A stretch of 64,000 bases of DNA from NCBI RefSeq assembly GCF_009017415.1, contig NC_092405.1, forward strand, positions 1,364,001 to 1,428,000. Reading direction: 5' to 3'. Positions 56,426 through 64,000 of the stretch are shown here, in pieces. The notes below the pieces were generated by a model that did not search any database, was not told where the DNA came from, and was given only the letters and a program-made list of their open reading frames with translations. Source of the stretch: Aspergillus flavus. Lineage: Eukaryota; Ascomycota; Eurotiomycetes; Eurotiales; Aspergillaceae. A program made the position numbers and the translations under genes. Within the stretch, counting starts at the first letter, position 1; every line of letters starts with the position of its first letter.

Positions 56426-58478
56426 AGGGCGTCCAGATTGCAAGGTTGTATTCTGAACGCCCAAAGCCTGCAACATGCTGCGTTTCCGGCGTGACTTGTG
56501 TTACCCTGCATCGACACACTATTAATATCCCCCTGCAGATAGATCGGCACCTCCAATAGCCGGTTGCGCTAGAGGAAGACACTGGTTTCAAGGTTACAGT
56601 CAATCCCTCCGTCGGCATGACGGGCCAATTCTCCACGCGGGGTTTATGTGTCATTCCGATAGTGTGTCACTTGGCAAGATCTCCATTGCGCTCGGTGAGT
56701 GGTGAGCGGAGGCCGCGATCAATTTCATGAGACCGACTCTGGGGCCCTAGAAACTGTACTGAGCGGTCACCGACTGCGTTGATTGTAGCAGTTATGCTTA
56801 TTACAGAGGGCCCTCATCTGATACGGTAATAGGGTGGATGCGCCAGGAGCGTTGCCGAGTAACACCGTATAGATTTGTACCCCGGAGTCTGTCAGACCTG
56901 AGCTTCTCTCAACAAGGTGTACTTGCTAACTAGAAAAGTCACAAGCGATTGTGCATATAGATGTAGACCGAGGGATTCATCTCTCCTGAGGGCTTGACAT
57001 ACCACATAGTACTGGTGTGCTCCATCTACCGGTTGCCTTATCCTATATGCCCCGTGTCGACCGATAACAGTCGGAGAATCCCTTTCGGTTCGGGTTGCCT
57101 AACAGACTCGTGAGGTTACAGACTCTTTTTTCGGGGACGTTAAGGCAACCTATATGCTTGGCATGCACCATCAGCTGCACCATCAGCTGACATTGTCTTC
57201 CACCACCATAGGATTTTCGTGTCATTGATAGCCGGACACATGAAAGACTAAACCAAATGCTAGGCACAAGGCTTCACACCTCCTTCGGGAGCAGTCATTG
57301 TCAGTCGACCACATTCGCCAACTCCATATGCTTGCCGGTTGGATGTGGCATAATGTCTTACCCTAGCCAGTCACACGCGAATACCGAATCCTTTGGTTAA
57401 TGAATCCTTTATGCTTTACTGAACGACATGGAAAGGGGATCGACTAACTGCCCTGCCACGAGATATACGTCTCAAGGTTGTATATCGAAGTCGGATCGGC
57501 CTGTGCGACATTATATCTTATGTTTTATTAGTGAAAACCAATCAGCCAGTGATTGAAAGACAAATAGCGCCATGCGATGTAGCTGGGGCTGGATTCAATC
57601 TGTTCATGCCATATGTCTACAGTGTTACTTTTTATGAAATTCTAGGATATGGATAGTATTTCGTACCTCTGGTCGAAGTAACATAACCTCGTCAGTGCAA
57701 TGGATTCCATGTTCATTGTCTCAACGTAAGGATGTCTCTTGGTGAGTTGAAGCCCCGGTGTAAGATACACATAAATACAGTGTCGATACTCATTCATCGG
57801 GAGAAGATGGGTGAAAGACGTGTAGAAGGTTTGAAATCTCGTTGCGAGACGGAGGAACGCGTGGATCAGATCCATGAGAGGTATGCCGGTAGGATTTTAG
57901 CTAACGTCAAACACTATATGATTTACTACTCAAGTATAACACTTCTTATATGACACCAGTAAGGGGCTAGGGGACATATTAGTCAAAATTTAATTTAGAC
58001 TACTTACCAGGACAATGCGACTCCGTGGTAAAGAAACGTTGAACTTAGACTGGCAAGTCAACGTGGACAGATACTGAGAATTCATGACATGGGCGAAACA
58101 GAAACCGTATCTGCTTTTTCACACTTGAACTGAACAATGCGCTGGTGAACGAGTTAACACAACCATCATACATGGCATGTATTTCATTCGATCTGCTATG
58201 TATGGCCTCTATTGTTTGGACTCCTATCCTGATACTTAGAACGACCATACAACATTTGACTAAGTTGTTCACACGCACTGAAACGCTTTACATTATATAT
58301 ATTCACTAATACACGTATCTACATGAGCCTGCCTTAATGGGTTACAAACTTCGATCACAGTAGTGCTCCGAAGATCCTCCATTTACACCAGAATAAGAGC
58401 CGAGATAGTGAGAAGTCATGGATCGCGGGCCAACAGATAATAAGGGGAGTAATGAGTAGCAGCGCCTGCTTCGCTAAA

Positions 58479-59393
58479 CTAAGCTTCAACAGAGCCCGGT
58501 GAGATGGCCAATATGACGACTAAAGCGGCTATGATCAAAGCAGCGGCTACAAACGCGATTATCGCTATACTGCCGCGACTAGCGGGAAATTTCCCTCTAA
58601 TGATCCAGTACTGGCTTTCAAAGTAGCGATGGAATCCAATCAGCAAGATTAAAATAGCAACACCAATGAAAGTTGTTCCGAGAGGTTTACCGATACTCCG
58701 AAGACGCTCGGAAGTGGCAGTCACCTTAATGGTTGTGGGATCATAGAATGGTGGTGATAACAATGGGGGAAGGGCTTGCGACGAGTAGTCGGCACCCGCG
58801 GTGCTTGAACTTGAACTGTTCAAGCGGAAGAGTTGTGTTATGGCGATTCCGATGGACGCAAAAGCTAAAGATGTCCTTAACCATGCGAGAAATGTTCGTT
58901 CTACAATCCATCATAAAATCGTCAATACCCAGCGGAAGGGAAAGGGGGGAAATGACGCACCTAAAGCCAAATGATCGCGAGCCACACTCCCCTTGTTCTC
59001 TAACTCCAGACTGCCGTATCTATCGGCGACTCGACTGAACCACGATACATGGGGTTCTGCCGAATCGGACTGCAAGTTTTGCTGGGCGGCTTCCCTTGTG
59101 TCCCGTTGGCCAGAGCTTTTCGGCTGGCTATCTCCGAACCCAGCGTCTCGATTCCTCAGACCCTCTGTGGATTGATAGTTTCGTCCATCAGAGCCGTTGC
59201 TCACGATCGGAGTGATTTCATTGAATGGCGGTGGCTGGCCCTGGTCAGGCGCCACATTGGGTTGATCCCGCGCATTTGAGGGAGACATGCGTCTCGGTTG
59301 ACTATTAGAAGAACGGGGGGATGAAGATCGATGTGTGGGAGAGGAGGAGCTGACGCTTTTGGTGGTGGGTTGGATCAAATCAGAGGAGTCCAT
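58479..59393 (-). CDS. DUF202-family membrane protein
   Basis: Two exons (59393-58961 and 58900-58479) give about 284 residues. The first 145 residues are Ser/Pro/Gln-rich and hydrophilic (PTTKSVSSSSPTHRSSSPRS), probably cytosolic and disordered. The exon junction leads into the DUF202 signature ARDHLALG-ERTFLAWLRTSLAFASIGIA, the first of three helices; the second is LGTTFIGVAILILLIGFHRY and the third IAIIAFVAAALIIAALVVIL. DUF202 also forms the membrane part of VTC polyphosphate-complex subunits and of small vacuolar proteins in yeast. This one lacks SPX and VTC catalytic domains. Location in the vacuolar or another endomembrane is inference. An upstream in-frame ATG at 59432 would add 13 residues. 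Confidence 0.85.
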
Positions 59394-59975
59394 GATGGCG
59401 TGCTCGCATCGGCAGGGGTAGGCAGTGGGCACGCTACGAGAGGTGCCGTGTAATCTATAGATTTAGATTCCCAGATACCCGAGCTTGCGGTGGAGATTCT
59501 ATTGGATCCGTGGAAGTCGCGGGTCCTAGAGAGCCTTCCCAGATTCCCCAACCCAGCAAATTTCACTGTCAAACAGATGGCAAGTAGTAGGATGGAAGAT
59601 AATAAGTAAATATGAACGACTCCGGCTTTTCACACTGAGTTTGCCCTTCAATCAAACAGCATGCCTAACGAACTGAACTCGCTACCTCGCAGATTTTCCC
59701 CCGAACACAATAATTATCACGCGGTCAGAAACAAGACAATGTCTGACCATTCAGCGCCAATCTTCATGTCGATCACATGATGATCGTCATGAGGCACCAT
59801 TACTGCTTGTGGCATGGCGTGATGTTAGAGGCGGTCAATTCGGTGAGTGAGGGAATTCTGCCCTTGCAAACCGCCTTATGTCATCGCGTCAAGTGATTGT
59901 CTTTCATTCAAAGAACCTCTTGATGTGGGGTGTGGACTAGTCAACTGATCCAACTCTCCCCCATCACCTTTCAAC
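59394..59975. promoter_or_regulatory. Divergent promoter region, DUF202 gene / Rrd2
   Basis: A 582-bp gap between divergent start codons carries both promoters. It contains an overlapping TGATC/GATCA-rich stretch near 59755-59795 (GTCGATCACATGATGATCGTCATGA); its significance is unknown. Confidence 0.45.
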
Positions 59976-61244
59976 ATGGCATCCGAGGTCTCTGCATCGC
60001 AGGGGGTACCAAAACCCAAGATTGATCTGTCCAAGAAACTTTCAGAACTGCGTTCAAACCGAAAGTCCCAACCGGCGCTACCTTCCCGCCCGTCCAGAGA
60101 ACCTGCTCCAGTCACCCCGCCGCTTTCTAACCCTCCGGATCTATCCTCCCACCAATATGCACGCCCAGTTCGCCGAATCTTATCAAACCATGACCATCAG
60201 TTGTTCCTTTCCTCGTCATCATATTCTCTAATCCTCGCCTTCATCTTCCGTCTCTCCGATTCGGTTCGCGGGCGTGCAACCACAGACTCGAAAGATCGTC
60301 CGGTTTCGCCCAACGTCTCCAAGATCCTCGCCGTTGTTGAATCCATCCGGACACTTCTGGATCAACATCCTTCTATCGACCAAGGTGGCTCAAGATTCGG
60401 TAACCCTGCTTTTCGCGACTTGTTTGACGATGTTGCCGCGCAGAGCGCAAAGTGGCACAGGGAGATCCTTGGTATTCAGGATTCGACCGCCATAGAAGAA
60501 GCATCAGCATATCTCATACACTCCCTGGGCTCGCGAGATCGTCTAGACTACGGTTCGGGCCATGAATTAAATTTTATGATGTGGCTGTTATGCCTACGCC
60601 AGATGCAGCTATACTCAACCGCAGACTTCGAGATGATCGTATTTCGAGTGTACGTTACTTACATGCATCTCATGCGTGACGTCCAATCCGCGTACTACCT
60701 GGAACCGGCAGGCTCTCATGGTGTATGGGGTCTTGATGATTACCACTTCCTTCCTTTCCTTTTCGGGGCGGCCCAGCTCGTGGAACACCCCTACATAACC
60801 CCGTTGGCAATCCATAACAACGTAATCCTTGACGAGGAAGGGGATAGATACATTTACCTAGACCAAGTGCGGTGGGTAGATAGTGTGAAAACCGTCAAGG
60901 GTTTACGATGGCATAGTCCTATGCTAGACGACATCTCAGGGGCCAAGAACTGGAGCAAGATCGAAAGCGGGATGAAGAAGATGTTCGTCAAAGAGGTCCT
61001 GGGTAAGCTACCCATCATGCAGCACTTCTTGTTTGGCAGCCTGATACCCGCAGCGCCAGGCATGGGGGAGGCAGACGATGTGCAGACGGACGGGCACGAT
61101 CATACCCACAGCCACGACCACGCTCACGCCCAGCACACCGATCATTTTGGTGACTGTTGTGGAATCAAGGTTCCGAGCACTGTAGCTGCAGGAGCGGAAG
61201 CGCGCAAACGAGGAACAGGCTTGCGGCCAATCCCCTTTGACTAG
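59976..61244 (+). CDS. rrd2: PP2A phosphatase activator (PTPA), Rrd2 type
   Basis: A single exon of 422 residues. The PTPA domain begins near residue 65 ([20 protein letters not shown]) and includes [76 protein letters not shown] and [20 protein letters not shown]. These segments form the nucleotide and peptide-binding groove of peptidyl-prolyl isomerase-type activators that help assemble active PP2A with correct metal loading. The N-terminal 60 residues are a Ser/Pro-rich extension. The tail carries a His/Asp cluster ([19 protein letters not shown], around residues 372-390) before the conserved DCCGIKVPS and PIPFD ending. The absence of introns is unusual among its neighbours. Confidence 0.93.
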   Translation: MASEVSASQGVPKPKIDLSKKLSELRSNRKSQPALPSRPSREPAPVTPPLSNPPDLSSHQYARPVRRILSNHDHQLFLSSSSYSLILAFIFRLSDSVRGRATTDSKDRPVSPNVSKILAVVESIRTLLDQHPSIDQGGSRFGNPAFRDLFDDVAAQSAKWHREILGIQDSTAIEEASAYLIHSLGSRDRLDYGSGHELNFMMWLLCLRQMQLYSTADFEMIVFRVYVTYMHLMRDVQSAYYLEPAGSHGVWGLDDYHFLPFLFGAAQLVEHPYITPLAIHNNVILDEEGDRYIYLDQVRWVDSVKTVKGLRWHSPMLDDISGAKNWSKIESGMKKMFVKEVLGKLPIMQHFLFGSLIPAAPGMGEADDVQTDGHDHTHSHDHAHAQHTDHFGDCCGIKVPSTVAAGAEARKRGTGLRPIPFD

Positions 61245-61493
61245 TTTTGTACACGACGTTACGTACCTGGCGTTAGGAAATAAATCCAGCATAGAAGTAA
61301 TCAGTAAATATCGAATAATGAAACCACCTCCGACGGGACAAACCCATACAATGCACATCGAGTAGAATACTATAGTACCCATTAGACACAAAGAGGTCAC
61401 ATGACCTCACTCCCACCACCCAATCACCAACCCCATCCTCATCCTCCAACATCAAAGCAACAAACCTAAACACCCAACTCAAGCCCGTCCAAA

Positions 61494-62287
61494 ATGCCAG
61501 CCGACGAATACTCCGTCGGCGGGGGCGGCAAGCTCAAACTAAAAGGCTCCAAAGTGAGCGACGGCCGCATAGAAAAGAAAAAGAAGAAAGCCAAGAAAAA
61601 CCCGGAAACCGGCAGCAAGAAAGAAAGCGAAGATGCTCCGTCTGCGTCAACATCCCAGGCAGTGGATGAGAAGGAGAACCCTCTTTCGCCTCCGCCAGCT
61701 CAGCAGGATGAATCCGATTTCGGGGTGAGCGCTGGGGCTACTGGGAAGACGGAGGCGGAAAGGAAGTATGAGGAGATGAGGAAGAAGAGGGTGGGTTTTA
61801 CTTTTACTTTTCCCTTTTGTGGTTTTTTTTTCTCTATCATTATTCTATGGATATATTCTTTTTTGTGGAATCTTTCGGACTGGTTGTTTTGTGTTTGGGA
61901 TTGTGTTTGGTGTTGCACTCTGTTTGTATATGTCGTTTATCATCTTGCCTTGTGAAAGAGGAGAGAAGAGAAAAGACGAGGTTCTCCTACGATCTTTATC
62001 ATTCCATTCATCCCAACATGCAATGGACTCTGATGAAGTATACCACAAAGATACTAACAATAAACCCTTAGTTACAAGAACGTCTCAAGCGAGAAGGGGT
62101 CAAAACGCATAAAGAGCGAGTAGAAGAGTTGAACAAATACCTCAGTCGACTGAGCGAACATCACGACATGTAAGTTCTCATTTCCGAATCTCGAATCTCA
62201 TTATTTTTTGCTTTTTCCGTGCCTCGTTTGAGGAAATGAAACGTCTGGGCTGATCGATTTCGCAGGCCGAAGATTGGACCCGGTTAA
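61494..62287 (+). CDS. FAM32A homologue (DUF1754), nuclear basic protein
   Basis: Three exons (61494-61790, 62072-62169, 62266-62287) give about 138 residues. It opens with SVGGGGKLKLKG, the FAM32A hallmark, then a lysine run (EKKKKKAKKNPE) and an acidic Ser-rich linker. The end, KTEAERKYEEMRKKR joined to LQERLKREGVKTHKERVEEL and NKYLSRLSEHHDMPKIGPG, is the conserved C-terminal block. Human FAM32A enters the active site of the catalytic spliceosome and supports 3' splice-site use; a splicing role here is inferred from homology. The first intron is 281 nt, long for this genome, while the second is 96 nt. The last exon contributes only seven codons plus stop. Confidence 0.9.
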
Positions 62288-63186
62288 GACAGGTTTATTA
62301 TTATTATTAGGATTATTGTTTTTTTTTTCTTTCTTTGTTCATGCATGTATCCTGGGTATTATTGTTTGTTCGTTATATATTATAGGGTTGTAGAATTTCC
62401 TCATGCAATGGTTGTCATGTGCCTTTTTTATTTTTATTTTTATTTTTATTTTTGTGTTTTCCTTTTTGCTGGTGCTCCCTTTTTCTTAATGTCTATCACG
62501 TTAGAACTCGAAGGTGAAAATCATATGACACTGCTACGTTCTAAATTCTCGTTGGCCGGAGCTATAGACCTCCTGGGTCCCGCTAGCGACTAACCAGCGG
62601 CCACGCCGCTTACGCTAAGTAGTCGGGTGCTCAAGGAACATTTGATAGGCGGATGGAATATGCAGTATATACCTAAAACCGTTTGGCTATGTGACACGCC
62701 AATGGGACGGAACGGCCTAAGCTCGAACCGCCAATCTATCCAAGCGTATGACCGGAGAGAGTAGAATGGTAGGGACAAACAAGGAGAAGGCAAAGATCAA
62801 GGAAGTCTCGCATCGTGTCCTCACTCACCGCCCACTGGACGGTCAAAGCCAAACACGATGTTCAACCCCATGCAGAATGTACTTCAAGGAAACGTATAAT
62901 CAAAACCCCCACAGCTGTCAACGCCTTGCATATACCGGGAACAGGAGAAAAAGTAAATATACCAAAACCAAGAGTATGAAACAAAAAACACCTCCCGACC
63001 CAAAGATATTGTTTGAAATGGAAAAAAAGATAATGGCCACGGCGGGTTATGGACGAACCCGGCAACGGCGATGATGTAATCAAATCGAACACCGCGCTAA
63101 ATCAAACGGTTTCGCTGATGGCGATGCAAGAACCGAAGGAAAAGTTTCAAAAAGGAGAGTGAAAGTCGAGGACCCCAGGGCGTCGT
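62288..63186. other. Convergent 3' region with A/T-rich repeat
   Basis: This is the FAM32A 3' UTR and the AN1-protein 3' UTR side. It contains a short pentanucleotide array at about 62424-62454. The 108-codon frame at 62748-63074 has no recognisable features. No supportable gene. Confidence 0.45.
62424..62454. repeat. (TTTTA)n pentanucleotide microsatellite
   Basis: About five to six tandem TTTTA units (TTTTTATTTTTATTTT type) lie in the probable FAM32A 3' UTR. A simple repeat, prone to length change. Confidence 0.75.
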
Positions 63187-63405
63187 CTATACGCCCTTGA
63201 TGACATGGGTACGCTCGCTGTTCAGCTTATCGGCGTTGCGGGCGTGGGACTCCTTCTTGCAGTCCTCCAGGCCAGTGCAGGAGTGGGCTTCTAGCATGCG
63301 GTGTTTAGAGCAGTAATGCCCATTGCAGAAGCTGCAGTCTCCGACAATCCGCTGAGCTGCTTCCTTGCATTCCTTGAAGTTGCAGCGGGGCTTGCGAGGA
63401 GCCAT
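63187..63405 (-). CDS. AN1-type zinc-finger protein
   Basis: A single exon of 72 residues. After MAPRKPRCNFKECKEAAQRI the AN1 finger continues GDCSFCNGHYCSKHRMLEAH and SC, placing the C/H ligands in the AN1 order (C-x4-C, then C-x2-C-x4-C-x2-H-x5-H-x-C). The remainder is a short basic tail (KLNSERTHVIKG). Single-AN1 fungal proteins of this size, such as yeast Tmc1, are linked to proteotoxic and metalloid stress and the ubiquitin system; equivalence is inferred from size and domain only. Its upstream region (63406-64000) carries five GATAAG motifs on one strand. Confidence 0.88.
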   Translation of the reverse strand: MAPRKPRCNFKECKEAAQRIVGDCSFCNGHYCSKHRMLEAHSCTGLEDCKKESHARNADKLNSERTHVIKGV

Positions 63406-64000
63406 GTTGAGCGGGTGGTGGCAAGTAGGGAGCCGGATAAGGAGGTGACGTCGGAGAAGAGCCGATAAGCGCCGAGTTGGAGGAGGCGGATTACGGCTTG
63501 TTGTGAACGATTGCTAGCGACTCACGGAATTTCCGGCGTTATACGGAAATAGTGATGACTGAGGAGTCAAGAGAGCGATGTGGCAAGGCCGCTATGAATG
63601 GGTGACGTGGACGTCCTGAAGGGAGATTGAAGCGCCGAGAAGGAGGTATGGGGAAGGGACGGTAGATAAGGAGGCAGATAAGGACGGGGAGTCTATATAT
63701 ATATACTTGTTAGAGAGGAAGGCAAAGACGGGAGAGTCGGCAAGGGGACACAAACCGGAGGAAGACAATGGAAGCGAAGAGCAGATAAGCAGAAGAACAA
63801 AGATGAAGAAGGAGCGGCGACAGTGCAGTCAAAGTCAATTTATACGGAAGAGGCATTCATTCATGACCTGCTGAGTCACGACTCCATCCGCAGTACGACT
63901 GCAGATCCGATGTCGTAGCCGTTTAATCCCATTCGGGGCTAGTTCCCCTCAGGCCCCCGTTTCGGTATAGCCCCGTAACCAGACTTCTGTTAAAGTGTAA
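63406..64000 (-). promoter_or_regulatory. Upstream region of AN1 gene with five GATAAG motifs
   Basis: GATAAG occurs at 63436-63441, 63464-63469, 63665-63670, 63677-63682 and 63784-63789, all on the plus strand. The pair at 63665/63677 is spaced 12 bp apart. GATAAG is the preferred site of fungal GATA factors (nitrogen regulator AreA and relatives). The region is GA-rich on the plus strand, which partly raises the chance of such words. A TATATATATA run lies near 63694-63705. No gene is seen to the window edge. Confidence 0.5.

Larger units (their letters stand above)
52344..58478. other. 6.1-kb region without a supportable gene
   Basis: The left 700 bp is upstream of the 914-residue gene and is GA-rich on the plus strand at 52795-52980 (CT-rich on the coding strand). 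The remainder is mixed-composition DNA with no frame that shows a domain. It contains two TACTCCGTA copies (54275-54283, 54902-54910), a perfect 14-bp palindrome ATTACCGCGGTAAT (55760-55773), a purine run of about 50 bp (56375-56425) and a tandem duplication of CACCATCAGCTG (57167-57190). The 212-codon frame at 55921-56559 crosses the purine run and is not credible. No transposase, reverse transcriptase or terminal repeats were recognised. Confidence 0.5.

Noticed and set aside
55921..56559. 212-codon plus-strand frame in the gene-free block
   Set aside because: It crosses a 50-bp purine run read as Lys/Glu and has no recognisable protein segment.

Overview
The window is nuclear DNA from a filamentous ascomycete, most likely Eurotiales (Aspergillus/Penicillium type). 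Genes are split by short introns (mostly 45-100 nt, GTAAGT/GTATGT donors, CTAAC/CTGAC-type branch sites). Recognisable proteins include the acetate regulator FacB, a fungal adenylate-forming reductase and Syp1, Mad1, Qcr8, Phb1 and Rrd2 orthologues. No rRNA, convincing tRNA, CRISPR array, insertion sequence or intact transposon was seen. All splice sites were placed by eye from consensus signals and reading-frame continuity.

Layout. 0-8 kb: a secreted-type Thr-rich protein cut by the window edge (-), a Cak1/Csk1-like kinase (-) and the endocytic muniscin Syp1 (+), the last two divergent. 8-12 kb: checkpoint protein Mad1 (-) and H/ACA snoRNP protein Nhp2 (+), divergent. 13-16.4 kb: a stand-alone A-T-R adenylate-forming reductase with no biosynthetic neighbours. 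17-22 kb: two low-complexity proteins of unknown function (-) and a small 10-cysteine secreted protein (-). 22.5-27.1 kb: an 11-exon YchF/Ygr210-type GTPase with a 10-nt exon (+), a small probable mitochondrial protein (-) and a SET-domain methyltransferase (+). 27-30 kb is gene-poor and lies upstream of facB (30.2-33.0 kb, +). Transketolase (35.2-37.8 kb, +) and spermidine synthase (38.4-39.9 kb, -) are convergent. 41-44 kb: an F-box-like protein (+) faces a bacterial-type HEAT-repeat gene (-) interrupted by an in-frame stop codon. 45-49 kb: QCR8 (-) and prohibitin 1 (+) share a 246-bp divergent promoter, followed by an rRNA methyltransferase (-). 49.6-52.3 kb: a large intronless disordered protein (-). 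52.3-58.5 kb is a 6.1-kb stretch with no supportable gene. 58.5-63.4 kb: a DUF202 membrane protein (-), PP2A activator Rrd2 (+), a FAM32A homologue (+) and an AN1 zinc-finger protein (-) whose upstream region carries five GATAAG motifs.

Most genes are ordinary housekeeping genes (cell cycle, ribosome biogenesis, respiration, pentose phosphate pathway, polyamines), and FacB adds acetate regulation. The points most worth following up are the interrupted bacterial-type HEAT-repeat gene, the 10-nt microexon, the 10-cysteine secreted protein, the orphan reductase and a recurrent intergenic 9-mer (TACTCCGTA). I found nothing that amounts to a clear new multi-gene system.
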